A DNA stretch of 64,000 bases, taken from the NCBI RefSeq assembly GCF_017308075.1, contig NZ_JAFKFX010000023.1, forward strand, positions 434,001 through 498,000, read 5' to 3'. This DNA comes from Allobosea sp. (GTDB lineage Bacteria > Pseudomonadota > Alphaproteobacteria > Rhizobiales > Beijerinckiaceae). This document shows positions 1 to 8,426 of the stretch, one piece after another. Within the stretch, counting starts at the first letter, position 1. Each line of letters opens with the position of its first letter. A program made the translations under genes and the position numbers. The notes under the pieces were generated by a model. The model was not told the origin of the DNA. It did no database searches and worked only from the letters and a program-made list of their open reading frames with translations.

Positions 1-1266
1 CTCGGTCGGCCCATAGCCATGCACGATCGTCGAGAAACGTGACTGGCGCAGCTCTCCCGCCGCGATCTCGATCGCGCGCCGCAGGCCGGCATCGTCGGCC
101 GGATGCGCCTCCTCGGGTTCGGGATAGCGCAGCGCCGCGCGCGTCGGCGCATTGCCGTTGAGGCCGAGCCAGCGATGCACCAGCGCGAAGACCTTGTCGG
201 GATCGGCGCCCGTGGCCTGCGCCAGCCGCTCGACATAGCCCCGCTCGATCATTGGCCAGTGCATCGTGTAGTGCTTGACCGAGACCTCGTCGACGGCGCC
301 GTCGATTCCGGCGAAATCGAAGCCGGAAAGCCGGTTCAACGGCGGCGGGAAGGCCTGCATCACGACGCCGATGCGCCCGTCCGATACCTCCCGGACGATG
401 GCCGCGAGGTCCCTGACATAGTCGCCGACGAGCGCGGCGCGATAGGCCAGCAGCGCTGCGCCCCAGCTGCCGGCAGCCGCCAGCCGCTCCGGATCGATCG
501 TCTCCGCTGCCGTCGCGAGGCGCGGGCCGAGCTCGCGCAGTCCCTCCAGCGCCCGTGCCCGGACCGCCTCGACATCATGGCCGAGCTCCTGGCCGCGCTT
601 CACCGCGGGGGGGCTGAAGTCGAACAGCAGGCTCTCGAGTGCATAGGGCGGGTATTCCGGCCAGTCGAAGCGCAGCGCATCGATCTCCGGATAATTCCCC
701 AGCAGGTCGGCGACGAGCGCGCGCATATAGCGGCGCAGCCCCTGGCTCGCGAGGCTGAGATTGGCGTCGACGCGGCCGGGAACCGGTCGGCCATGAATGG
801 TCAGCGGCTGCTCGTCGGCGGCGTTGTCACGGCACTGGACGCGCAGGCCGGGGGGCGCGGCGGCCATGACCTGGAGCTGCACCTGCATGCCGGCGCGCTT
901 CGCCCCGGCGAGCAGTGCGGCTACGGTGCCGCCTTCGCGGTCGGTCAGATCATCCGGCAGCGGCGGCGGGTAGGGGCTGTCGCGATAGAGCGCCGGGTCC
1001 GGCCGGAAACTGGTCGCGGTCTGCATCCACAGCGCCCTGTCGCCCCAGAGCGGGCGGTCGAGCGTGCGTCCGAGGCCGGCGCCGGCGTCGGAAGGCGGCT
1101 CGCGCACGCCCGTGCCTTCCGGGCAGCGCTGCGCCACCGAGGGCGTGGTGCAGAGCACGGCGCAGCCGAGGCGCTGGGTAATGTTCTCCAGAACGGCGTC
1201 GACACCCTCGGACTGGGCGTACTCGGGCATGATGGTGATGCCCAGGGATGGGTGTTCGTTTGTCAT
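1..1266 (-). CDS. Putative barrel-type hydrolase-like protein, C-terminus outside window
   Basis: Minus-strand frame open from an ATG at 1264-1266 to the window edge, giving 422 visible codons without a stop. I do not recognise a named family. The visible protein has no signal peptide. It contains alternating hydrophobic strands and a RFDWPEYPPY stretch near residues 199-208 that resembles substrate-binding loops of (beta/alpha)8 glycosidase-like proteins, so a sugar-active or other barrel hydrolase is a guess. Its start overlaps the stop of the GntR regulator gene by four bases (ATGA), so the two are co-transcribed and probably translationally coupled. The product is therefore likely part of the catabolic function that the regulator controls. 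Confidence 0.7.
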   Translation of the reverse strand, partial: MTNEHPSLGITIMPEYAQSEGVDAVLENITQRLGCAVLCTTPSVAQRCPEGTGVREPPSDAGAGLGRTLDRPLWGDRALWMQTATSFRPDPALYRDSPYPPPLPDDLTDREGGTVAALLAGAKRAGMQVQLQVMAAAPPGLRVQCRDNAADEQPLTIHGRPVPGRVDANLSLASQGLRRYMRALVADLLGNYPEIDALRFDWPEYPPYALESLLFDFSPPAVKRGQELGHDVEAVRARALEGLRELGPRLATAAETIDPERLAAAGSWGAALLAYRAALVGDYVRDLAAIVREVSDGRIGVVMQAFPPPLNRLSGFDFAGIDGAVDEVSVKHYTMHWPMIERGYVERLAQATGADPDKVFALVHRWLGLNGNAPTRAALRYPEPEEAHPADDAGLRRAIEIAAGELRQSRFSTIVHGYGPTE

Positions 1267-1982
1267 GTGGCGCGGATGTAGGGGTGCTTGAGGCCGGCTG
1301 CGCGGCTGAGAAAGCGGCCATGGGCCTCGATATGGGCGGCCATGGCTGCCCTGGCCGCCTCCGGCGAGCCCGACTCGATGGCGGCGAGGACGAGGCGGTG
1401 CTGCTCCAGCGCGTCGCCGAGCGCCCCGCGTTCCGAGATCCGGAGATGGTGGACGCGCTGCAGATGCGTCCGCGCCCGGCTGACGCTCTGCCACATCTGG
1501 CTGAGCTTCTGCGTGGCGAAGAGGGCGTGGTGGAAAGCTTCGTCACAGGCATAGGCGCCGGCCGCATCGCCGCGGGAGACGGCCTGCTCATGCCGAGCGA
1601 CAGTCTCCGACATCTCGCGCAGCAGCGCCGGTTCGGCATTGGCCGCGGCGCTCGCCGCAGCCTCGCCCTCGAGCAGGCGGCGGATGGTGACCGCCTCCGC
1701 GACCGCCTGCGGATCGATCAGCGAAACGAAGGTGCCGAGATTGGGGAAGACATCGAGCAATTGCTCTTCGCTGAGCCGGGCGAAGGCCTCGCGCACCGGT
1801 GTGCGGCTGATCGAGCAGGCTTCCGCCACATCGCCCTCGGAGAGGGCGGTGCCGGGTGCGATGGCGAGCGTGACGATGGCCTCGCGCAAGCCGCGATAGA
1901 CCTGCTCCGGCGCCCGCAGCGTGCGGTCGATCGTGAGCACCGGAAGCTGAGGCGGGCGGGCCGCGCGCGACGGTCGGGGCAT
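1263..1982 (-). CDS. GntR-family (FCD-type) transcriptional regulator
   Basis: A 239-residue DNA-binding regulator. Residues about 20-85 form the GntR winged helix (QVYRGLREAIVTLAIAPG followed by SRTPVREAFARL, the recognition-helix signature). The rest is an all-helical FCD ligand-binding domain with conserved metal/acid-binding positions (acidic residue and His in DEAFHHALF; H in AHIEAHGRF). Members usually repress sugar-acid or organic-acid catabolic genes and are released by the substrate. It precedes and overlaps by 4 nt the truncated hydrolase-like gene. A perfect palindrome sits just upstream of its start, which suggests autoregulation of the two-gene unit. Confidence 0.92.
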   Translation of the reverse strand: MPRPSRAARPPQLPVLTIDRTLRAPEQVYRGLREAIVTLAIAPGTALSEGDVAEACSISRTPVREAFARLSEEQLLDVFPNLGTFVSLIDPQAVAEAVTIRRLLEGEAAASAAANAEPALLREMSETVARHEQAVSRGDAAGAYACDEAFHHALFATQKLSQMWQSVSRARTHLQRVHHLRISERGALGDALEQHRLVLAAIESGSPEAARAAMAAHIEAHGRFLSRAAGLKHPYIRAT

Positions 1983-2005
1983 TTCGCGTTCCTGAAAACT
2001 GGAGT

Positions 2006-2019
2006 ACCGGTATACCGGT
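2006..2019. promoter_or_regulatory. Perfect palindromic operator of the GntR regulator
   Basis: ACCGGTATACCGGT is a perfect 14-bp palindrome, 24 bp upstream of the GntR start codon. The GGTATACC core fits the two-fold symmetric sites of FCD-type GntR proteins. Autoregulation is inferred from position and symmetry. Confidence 0.6.
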
Positions 2020-2215
2020 TATTGATCGATGGCAAGACGGTTGGCTTGCGGGGCCACTGACGGCTTTGGAGCGTGCCTTCTCCTCGCTTCCCGGGGGGCG
2101 CTTGACGAGCCGCACCTGCCGGATTTTCGAGCCGTGGGGCCGAGCCGGTTAGGTCGCTACGAAATCCGCGAGGTTCGGCTCAAGGGCTTTGTTATGCTTG
2201 AGCGTGTTCTTGCTT

Positions 2216-2238
2216 ATAGATACAATCTATGGTTGTAT
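2216..2238. promoter_or_regulatory. Overlapping inverted repeats upstream of the lysozyme-like gene
   Basis: In an AT-rich patch, ATACAA (2220-2225) and TTGTAT (2233-2238) face each other across 7 bp. A second pair, ATAGAT and ATCTAT, overlaps it. This could be an operator or promoter for the gene that starts at 2271. No regulator can be assigned. Confidence 0.3.
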
Positions 2239-2270
2239 ATCCTGGGGAAGCAAGATATCCGGGGCATGCC

Positions 2271-3413
2271 ATGTCTGCCACAGAACTGCTGGTCACGATT
2301 TTTCTCTCGGGAATGATGGCGTTGGTCGGCCAGGGGGCAAGGACCGTCATCGGGCTCAAGAAGCTTAATGATGCCAATGCAGGAAAGGATCCGGGTCAGG
2401 CTGACCTGTTCCTGGCGAGTCGCCTCCTGATCAGCCTCATGATCGGTTTCATTGCCGGTGTTCTTGCAGCTTTTGCGCTCAGTTTGGAGAAGCTGATCGG
2501 AGCGGGCAAGATAACTCCAGAAATTCTGCTCGGCATCGCTGCCGCCGGTTATGTCGGGTCCGATTTCATCGAAGGCTTTATTGCCAAGACGCCCGCTGTC
2601 ACCGCAGGAGCGGGGCCGGGCGTATCGGCCTCCGGCAGTGGCGCAGGAACGGCGAGCGGCTCAGCCAGTGATGGTCTCGCTGCAGGTTCGGGGACGCAAT
2701 CCATCCTGGCGAGTCAGATCAATGCCGAGGCTGCCGGGCTGCGCGCCGAAGTTGCGTCGATCAGGTCGCTCTTGGCGGGCAATATGACCGAGGCCGGCTG
2801 GTCGCTGCTGTCAGGCGCGAGCGGGGCGACGCCGCTGACGCCCGAACTCGTGGCCCGACTCTTCGTGCCCGAGACGCCGCTCGGCAACATCAGGAGGCAT
2901 CTGCCGAATGTGCGGGCGGGTCTGCGCGCCTATGGCCTGATCGACCGCGACATGCTGCTCATGGCGCTCGCGACGATCCGTGCGGAAACCGAAGGCTTCG
3001 TGCCGATCGACGAGTTCCAGAGCCAGTACAACACCGAGAAGGTGCCGTTTGATCTCTATGAGCCGGACACGCCGATAGGCAAGAAGCTCGGCAATACGGA
3101 AGCGGGGGACGGTGCTCGCTTCAAGGGGCGCGGCTTCGTGCAATTGACCGGCCGTTGGAATTACGCGGAGCTCGGAAAACAGATCAACGTCGATCTCGTC
3201 GCTCAACCGGAACTCGCAAACGATCCGAAAATCGCCGGCCAGTTGCTCGCTTGTTTCCTGGCGAACAAGGAAGACGCGATCCGAACCGCCCTCGCTGCCG
3301 GGGATCTCAAGACTGCCCGGAAATTGGTGAACGGGGGCAGTCACGGCTTCGACCGCTTCAAGGATGCCTATGACAAGGGCATCAAGTTCATTCCGGATGG
3401 TGTCGAGGTCTGA
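2271..3413 (+). CDS. Membrane-anchored GH19 chitinase/lysozyme-like protein
   Basis: A 380-residue protein. The N-terminal part has hydrophobic membrane segments (about residues 5-20, 48-70 and 80-100). A Gly/Ser/Ala-rich linker follows at about 110-150. The C-terminal half, about 200-375, looks like a glycoside hydrolase family 19 domain of the phage-endolysin type: an AETEGFVPI-like segment carrying the likely catalytic Glu, then FKGRGFVQLTGRWNY and later ELANDPKIAGQLLACF. Such domains cleave chitin or peptidoglycan glycan chains. I place the start at 2271 rather than at the in-frame ATG at 2229, because only the later start puts a hydrophobic helix at the N-terminus. No phage structural, holin or spanin genes are near. 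The base composition of the first half is more AT-rich than its neighbours, consistent with acquisition. Confidence 0.85.
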   Translation: MSATELLVTIFLSGMMALVGQGARTVIGLKKLNDANAGKDPGQADLFLASRLLISLMIGFIAGVLAAFALSLEKLIGAGKITPEILLGIAAAGYVGSDFIEGFIAKTPAVTAGAGPGVSASGSGAGTASGSASDGLAAGSGTQSILASQINAEAAGLRAEVASIRSLLAGNMTEAGWSLLSGASGATPLTPELVARLFVPETPLGNIRRHLPNVRAGLRAYGLIDRDMLLMALATIRAETEGFVPIDEFQSQYNTEKVPFDLYEPDTPIGKKLGNTEAGDGARFKGRGFVQLTGRWNYAELGKQINVDLVAQPELANDPKIAGQLLACFLANKEDAIRTALAAGDLKTARKLVNGGSHGFDRFKDAYDKGIKFIPDGVEV

Positions 3414-3430
3414 GGGGGCGTCCTCGTCCT

Positions 3431-4330
3431 TCACGCACCTTCGAGCAGCGCTTTGCGCCGCGCGAGTTCGCCGCCACAAAAATCCATGAAGGCGCGCACG
3501 CGTGGTGCATGGCGGATATCGGGATGGGTCAGAATCCACAGCCCGGTCGAGAACTCGGGCCGCGGCGGCAGCAGCCGCACCAGCCCCGGCCGCTGGTCGG
3601 CGATGAAGCAGGGCAGAGGCCCGATGCCGATGCCCTGTTCGACCGCTTCCGTCAGGCCGAGCACGGCGGAGGAGCGTAGCGCGATCCGCTCGGGGTCGAC
3701 ATGGTCGCGGACATAGCGGGCGGCCTTCACATAGCCGAGATGGTCGCCGAGCGTGACCCAGGTCCGCTTGTACAGCGCGCTGGGGTCGGCTCTTTCCTCG
3801 GCGGTCGCCGGCGCATCGGCGCGCGCATAGACGGCCCAGTTGAGATCGGCGAGCCGGCGCCCGATCAGGGTCTCGCCCGGTGAGTCGCTGGCGCGGATCG
3901 CGACGTCGGCATCGCGGCGCGACAGGTTGAGGGTCTGGCTGGCGATGACGACGTCGAGCCGGATCAGCGGATGCGCGAGCCGAAAGGCCGCGAAGATCGG
4001 CAAAAGCATGTGCAGATAGAGCGTGTCGGTCGTCGTCACCCGGACTTCGCCGGAGGGGGTGAGGTCGCGCCCGGCCAGCCGCCGGCCGAAAGCGGTGACG
4101 TCCTCGTCGATCCGCGAGGCCAGCGCCGCCATCTCCTCACCGGCCGAGGTCGGTACATAGCCGGTCTTGCGGCGCTCGAAGAGCGCGTGGCCGAGCTGGT
4201 CCTCGATCTGGCCCAGCCGTCGGAACACCGTCGAATGGTTGACTTCGAGGGAGGCTGCGGCCCCGGTCAGGCCGCCGGCATCGGCGATCGCCTTGATCAG
4301 GCGGAAATCGTCCCAGGCTAGCTTCGGCAT
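3431..4330 (-). CDS. LysR-family transcriptional regulator
   Basis: A 299-residue LysR-type regulator. The N-terminal helix-turn-helix (DDFRLIKAIADAGGLTGAA, then NHSTVFRRLGQIEDQLG) occupies about residues 5-65. A periplasmic-binding-protein-like effector domain follows. The ATG at 4328-4330 is chosen over an upstream TTG because it puts the helix-turn-helix at the usual distance from the N-terminus. It is convergent with the lysozyme-like gene and lies upstream of sua5 on the same strand; the target is unknown. Confidence 0.93.
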   Translation of the reverse strand: MPKLAWDDFRLIKAIADAGGLTGAAASLEVNHSTVFRRLGQIEDQLGHALFERRKTGYVPTSAGEEMAALASRIDEDVTAFGRRLAGRDLTPSGEVRVTTTDTLYLHMLLPIFAAFRLAHPLIRLDVVIASQTLNLSRRDADVAIRASDSPGETLIGRRLADLNWAVYARADAPATAEERADPSALYKRTWVTLGDHLGYVKAARYVRDHVDPERIALRSSAVLGLTEAVEQGIGIGPLPCFIADQRPGLVRLLPPRPEFSTGLWILTHPDIRHAPRVRAFMDFCGGELARRKALLEGA

Positions 4331-4432
4331 CGCAATCGGCTGGGCTCCGGGAAGGCTCAAGGCAGCATCGCGAAATCTTGCGCGATTGCAAGCTGCTCCC
4401 CGCGAGGGCGACAGATCGCCCGGTGCCCGGTG

Positions 4433-5413
4433 TCAGCGCGGCGCGGCGGCCCGGCCGAGACGGTTGTTGATCGCCTCGCCCAGCCCCTGCATCGGCACGG
4501 GAGCGACGGCGATGGTGGTCGCGCCGGCTTCGTCGAGCTGGCGCAGGGCGGCGAAGAGATTGGCCGCGGCTTCGGCGAGGTCGCCCTTCGTGCTGAGATT
4601 GAGCGAGAGCGGTGGCAGGGCGTGCCCCTCCGGCTCCGGCCCGAAGCCGAGCCAGGCCTCGCCGGGCAGCGGCGCCGCCGCCTCGAGCCTGACGGCCGCC
4701 TCCGGCGCGTAATGCGAGGCGAGCAGCCCCGGCGAGATCGGCGCGGCCCCCTGCGCCGCATCGGCGATGACGAGTTCGCGCCCGATCGCCGCCTCCAGCG
4801 CCGCGCGCGGCACGCCGCCGGGGCGCAGCAGTTTCGGCGCCCCGCCGAGACAGGCAACGATGCTCGATTCGAGCCCGATCTCGGTCGGGCCGGCTTCGAG
4901 CACGGCGTCGATGCGCCCGTCGAGATCGACCAGGACATGTTCTGGCAGGGTCGGGCTGACCCGTCCCGAGCGATTGGCCGAAGGGGCGGCGATCGGCCGG
5001 CCGGCGGCGGCGAGCACGGCATGTGCGACCGGGTGCGAGGGCACCCTGAGCGCCACGCTGGCGAGCCCGGCCCGGGCGAGGTCGCTGACCGTGCAGCCCG
5101 GCGAGACCGGTACGATCAGCGTCAGCGGTCCCGGCCAGAACGCTTTTGCCAGCGCGAGCGCCGCAGCGTCGAACAGGCCCTCGCGCCGCGCGGCCGCGGT
5201 GTCGGGCAGATGCGAGATCAGTGGGTTGAAGCTCGGCCGTTCCTTGGCTGCATAGATCGAGGCGACGGCGCGGCCGTCGGTCGCATCGGCGGCGAGGCCG
5301 TAGACCGTCTCGGTCGGCAGGGCGACCAGTTTTCCGGCGCGAAGCAGCCTTGCCGCTTCGGCGATGCCGGCCTCGTCGGCCCGAAGGCGCTGCGTCTGGC
5401 GGGGTTCGGTCAC
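4433..5413 (-). CDS. L-threonylcarbamoyladenylate synthase (Sua5/YrdC/YwlC)
   Basis: A 326-residue cytoplasmic enzyme that makes threonylcarbamoyl-AMP from threonine, bicarbonate and ATP for the t6A37 modification of ANN-decoding tRNAs. Residues about 15-205 are the YrdC domain (LVALPTETVYGLAADAT; KERPSFNPLISHL; SANRSGRVSPT). The C-terminal part is the Sua5 extension (SPGLLASHYAPEAAVRL), which makes it the long Sua5 form rather than short TsaC. The start is GTG, with an AAGAG-like ribosome site upstream. It is transcribed divergently from the acyl-CoA dehydrogenase gene. Confidence 0.95.
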   Translation of the reverse strand: MTEPRQTQRLRADEAGIAEAARLLRAGKLVALPTETVYGLAADATDGRAVASIYAAKERPSFNPLISHLPDTAAARREGLFDAAALALAKAFWPGPLTLIVPVSPGCTVSDLARAGLASVALRVPSHPVAHAVLAAAGRPIAAPSANRSGRVSPTLPEHVLVDLDGRIDAVLEAGPTEIGLESSIVACLGGAPKLLRPGGVPRAALEAAIGRELVIADAAQGAAPISPGLLASHYAPEAAVRLEAAAPLPGEAWLGFGPEPEGHALPPLSLNLSTKGDLAEAAANLFAALRQLDEAGATTIAVAPVPMQGLGEAINNRLGRAAAPR

Positions 5414-5581
5414 GATCGCTCTTGAATGTTTATATGTGAACTATAACAATGCCGGGCGGTCTGCGCAGGCGCGCACCGGCTTGCGCGTTGGCGGAGGGCA
5501 TAGTTCGCCGCTAATATCGCCGTCAAACGCAACGCTGCAAAATGACCCGCCGCGGATTCGGCGGCGTCCAGGGAGAGGCTC

Positions 5582-7357
5582 ATGTCGTATCGTGCTCCGG
5601 TCGAGGATATCCTGGCCACCATGCGCCATGTCGCCGGGCTCGATGCCCTGCAGGCGGACGGCCTCGTGCCCGAGCTGGAGGACGGCCTCACCGAGGCGGT
5701 GCTCGAGGAAGCCGCGAAATTCGCCGGCGATGTCCTGGCCCCGCTGAACACCGTCGGTGACCGGCACGGCTCGACCCTGAAGGACGGTGTCGTCACCACC
5801 CCGCCGGGCTGGAAGGAAGCCTATCATGCCTGGGCTGAAGGAGGCTGGAACGCTTTGCCTGGGCCGGAGGCCTATGGCGGCCAGGGCCTGCCGACCCTGG
5901 TGCAATCGGCCTGTACCGAAATGTGGAATTCGGCCGCCTTCGCCTTCGCGCTCGGCCCGTTGCTGACGGTCGGTGCGATCGAGGCAGTGCATGCCCATGG
6001 CTCCGAGCATCTCAAGGAAACCTATCTCGCCAAGCTCGTCTCCGGCGAGTGGATGGGCACGATGAACCTGACCGAGCCGCAGGCCGGCTCCGATCTCAAC
6101 GCCCTGCGCTGCAAGGCCGAGCGCGTCGGCGACGGCACCTATCGCATCACCGGCCAGAAGATCTTCATCACCTATGGCGAGCACGAGATGACGGACAATA
6201 TCGTCCATCTCGTGCTCGCCCGCCTGCCCGACGCGCCGGCCGGGACGCGCGGCATCTCGCTCTTCCTCGTGCCGAAATATCTGGTCAATGCCGATGGCTC
6301 GCTCGGCGCGCGCAACGATGTCCGCTGCACCGGCGTCGAGCACAAGCTCGGCATCCACGCCTCGCCGACCTGCGCGATGAGCTATGGCGACAATGGCGGC
6401 GCGATCGGCTGGCTGATCGGCGAGGAGAACCGCGGCCTCGCCTGCATGTTCACGATGATGAACAATGCCCGCCTCAACGTTGCCGTGCAGGGCGTCGCCA
6501 TCGCCGAGCGGGCCTATCAGCAGGCGCTCGCCTTTGCCCATGAGCGCAAGCAGGGCACAGCGCTCGACGCCCCCAAGGGCGCGCCGATGAGCCCGATCAT
6601 CGTCCACCCCGACATCCGCCGCATGCTGATGGAAATGCGCGCCAAGACGCAGGCGGCGCGTACGCTCTCGCTGCTGCTGGCCGCGACGCTCGATCGCTCG
6701 CACCGCGAGCCCGACGAGGCCAAGCGCAAGGCCGCGGCCGAGCGTGCCGCGATCATCACGCCCGTCGCCAAGGCCTATGCCACCGATATCGGCGTCGAGG
6801 TCGCCTCAACCGGCGTGCAGATCCATGGCGGCATGGGCTATGTCGAAGAGACCGGCGCCGCCCAGCATCTGCGCGATGCCCGCATCGCCACGATCTACGA
6901 GGGCACCAACGGCATCCAGGCGATCGACCTCGTGCTGCGCAAGCTGCCGCTCTCCAATGGCGAGGCGGTCAAGGCGATGATCGGGGAGATGCGCGGCGTC
7001 GTCGAGCAGGTGCGCGAGGCCAATACGCCGGGCTTCGGCCACACGGCGGCGCGGCTCGGCGCTGCCGTCGACTCGCTCGAGCGCGCGACGCAGTGGATGC
7101 TCCAGACGATGGGCAACGACCAGGCGAGCGCGCTCGCCGGCGCGACGCCCTATCTAAAGCTCTTCGCGCTGGCGCAGGGCGGCACCGGCCTGGCCAGGAA
7201 GGCGCTGGGGCTGCGCGGTGAGGATGCCGGGGCGGCTGCGCTGGCGACGGCCCGCTTCTTCGCCGAGCACAACGCCGCCGAGGCGCCGGGGCTGGAGCTC
7301 GCGGTGACCGAGGGCGCCGGGGCCGTGGCGGATTCGGCGGCGGTCTTCGCGGCGTGA
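5582..7357 (+). CDS. Acyl-CoA dehydrogenase with C-terminal extension (DmdC-like)
   Basis: A 591-residue FAD flavoprotein that desaturates an acyl-CoA. The N-terminal, middle (MNLTEPQAGSDL, FAD/substrate site) and C-terminal acyl-CoA dehydrogenase domains are in order. YEGTNGIQA near residue 440 carries the Glu in the position of the family's catalytic base. About 120 further residues form the extra C-terminal domain found in the 3-methylmercaptopropionyl-CoA dehydrogenase/long AidB-like subfamily. The substrate cannot be read from sequence. GGGAGAGG lies at a good distance before the ATG. The gene stands alone on its strand, facing sua5 divergently and the methyltransferase gene convergently. 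Confidence 0.95.
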   Translation: MSYRAPVEDILATMRHVAGLDALQADGLVPELEDGLTEAVLEEAAKFAGDVLAPLNTVGDRHGSTLKDGVVTTPPGWKEAYHAWAEGGWNALPGPEAYGGQGLPTLVQSACTEMWNSAAFAFALGPLLTVGAIEAVHAHGSEHLKETYLAKLVSGEWMGTMNLTEPQAGSDLNALRCKAERVGDGTYRITGQKIFITYGEHEMTDNIVHLVLARLPDAPAGTRGISLFLVPKYLVNADGSLGARNDVRCTGVEHKLGIHASPTCAMSYGDNGGAIGWLIGEENRGLACMFTMMNNARLNVAVQGVAIAERAYQQALAFAHERKQGTALDAPKGAPMSPIIVHPDIRRMLMEMRAKTQAARTLSLLLAATLDRSHREPDEAKRKAAAERAAIITPVAKAYATDIGVEVASTGVQIHGGMGYVEETGAAQHLRDARIATIYEGTNGIQAIDLVLRKLPLSNGEAVKAMIGEMRGVVEQVREANTPGFGHTAARLGAAVDSLERATQWMLQTMGNDQASALAGATPYLKLFALAQGGTGLARKALGLRGEDAGAAALATARFFAEHNAAEAPGLELAVTEGAGAVADSAAVFAA

Positions 7358-7374
7358 CGCAGGCGCGCGCCCCG

Positions 7375-8172
7375 CTAGATGGCCGGGGCCGCCTTGCGGA
7401 CGCGCATGTGCAGGAACAGTGGTGCGACGAGCGTGTCGTCGAGATAGGGCAGGGCACGGGCCGTCTCGGGATCGATCGAGGGCTCGTGCATCATCTCGAT
7501 GGCAAAGCCCGTCGCGACGATCAGGTTCACCCAGTCGCTCAGCGTGCGGTGAAAGCGCGGCACCCTGAACGGCGCGACACTGGCCTTCTCGTGCTCCGGC
7601 GCGGCGCCGAAGCGCCAGCTCTCGATCTCGCCATCGGTGCTGCGGAAATAATCGCGGACCTCGATGGCGAGGACCTTGCGGTTCTCGTCGCGCACCACTT
7701 TGCGGTGCGGGGTCGCGAAGCAGGGATGCAGGATCGAGAATTGCAGGAAGCCGCCGGGCTTCAGCACGCGCAGCACCTCGGCCAGCACCCTGTCCTGATG
7801 CGGCATGTCCATCAGCGACATGAAGGCGGTGGCGAAGTCGAAGCTGCCATCGGCGAAGGGCAGGGCCATGCCGTCCGCGATGCGATAGGCGATGCCGAGC
7901 GGGGCCTCGGCCTCCGCTTCCGTTGCGTGCCGGATGAAGGTCGGGGCGATGTCGATCCCGGTCATCCGTGCGCCGGCCTCGGCCAGCTTGCGCGTGTTCG
8001 AGCCTTCGCCGCAGCCGATGTCGAGCCCGTCGAGGCCGGCGATAGCGGGCAGGTTGGCGAGGAAGGCCGGGGTGTTCTGGGCGTCCCGGTAGAGGTCGTA
8101 GCCGGCCCGCGCATGGCGGGTCCAGGTTTCGGCATTGGCTTCCCAGCAGGCGGCGACTTCGCTCGCATCCAT
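7375..8172 (-). CDS. Class I SAM-dependent methyltransferase
   Basis: A 265-residue methyltransferase. The SAM-binding glycine motif LDIGCGEGSNT lies near residues 50-60, the acidic strand-end residue in GIDIAPTFI follows, and the motif-IV/V region is DGSFDFATAFMSL then VLRVLKPGGFLQFSI. These features are typical of the Methyltransf_11/UbiE-like group; the substrate is unknown. The start at 8170-8172 has GAGGAGG immediately upstream, so a much longer open frame reaching 8502 is not used. It ends 17 bp from the convergent acyl-CoA dehydrogenase gene. Confidence 0.9.
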   Translation of the reverse strand: MDASEVAACWEANAETWTRHARAGYDLYRDAQNTPAFLANLPAIAGLDGLDIGCGEGSNTRKLAEAGARMTGIDIAPTFIRHATEAEAEAPLGIAYRIADGMALPFADGSFDFATAFMSLMDMPHQDRVLAEVLRVLKPGGFLQFSILHPCFATPHRKVVRDENRKVLAIEVRDYFRSTDGEIESWRFGAAPEHEKASVAPFRVPRFHRTLSDWVNLIVATGFAIEMMHEPSIDPETARALPYLDDTLVAPLFLHMRVRKAAPAI

Positions 8173-8265
8173 GGCTCGCCTCCTCGTTCGCGGGAGGAGG
8201 CTTCTAGGGTATTTCCGTTCGGCGCGAAACAACGCCGTCATTTCGGCGCGCTGCGCAGCGGCGCC

Positions 8266-8358
8266 CGTCATGCTCGCCCTTGTGGCGAGCATCCACGTCT
8301 TGAATACCGCATGCGACAAGCGAAGGCGTGGATGGTCGGGACAAGCCCGACCATGACG
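8266..8358. repeat. Two-armed palindromic repeat, family 2, copy 1
   Basis: A 93-bp element that begins CGTCAT and ends ATGACG. The left arm folds as TGCTCGC/GCGAGCA and the right arm as ATGGTCGGG/CCCGACCAT. Inner CCACGTCTT faces an inverted CGTGG. Other copies are at 48641-48730 (same orientation) and 52025-52117 (opposite orientation). It lies between the divergent methyltransferase and SDR genes. Confidence 0.85.
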
Positions 8359-8426
8359 GGTTGGGCGGTGCTCATGGCTTCCGGGCCCGCGCCTGCTGCC
8401 TGCCCCGGAATGATGGAGCGGGCTCG

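Noticed and set aside
5441-6703. 420-codon frame opposite the acyl-CoA dehydrogenase gene
   Set aside because: Shadow of a conserved flavoprotein gene with no family features of its own.
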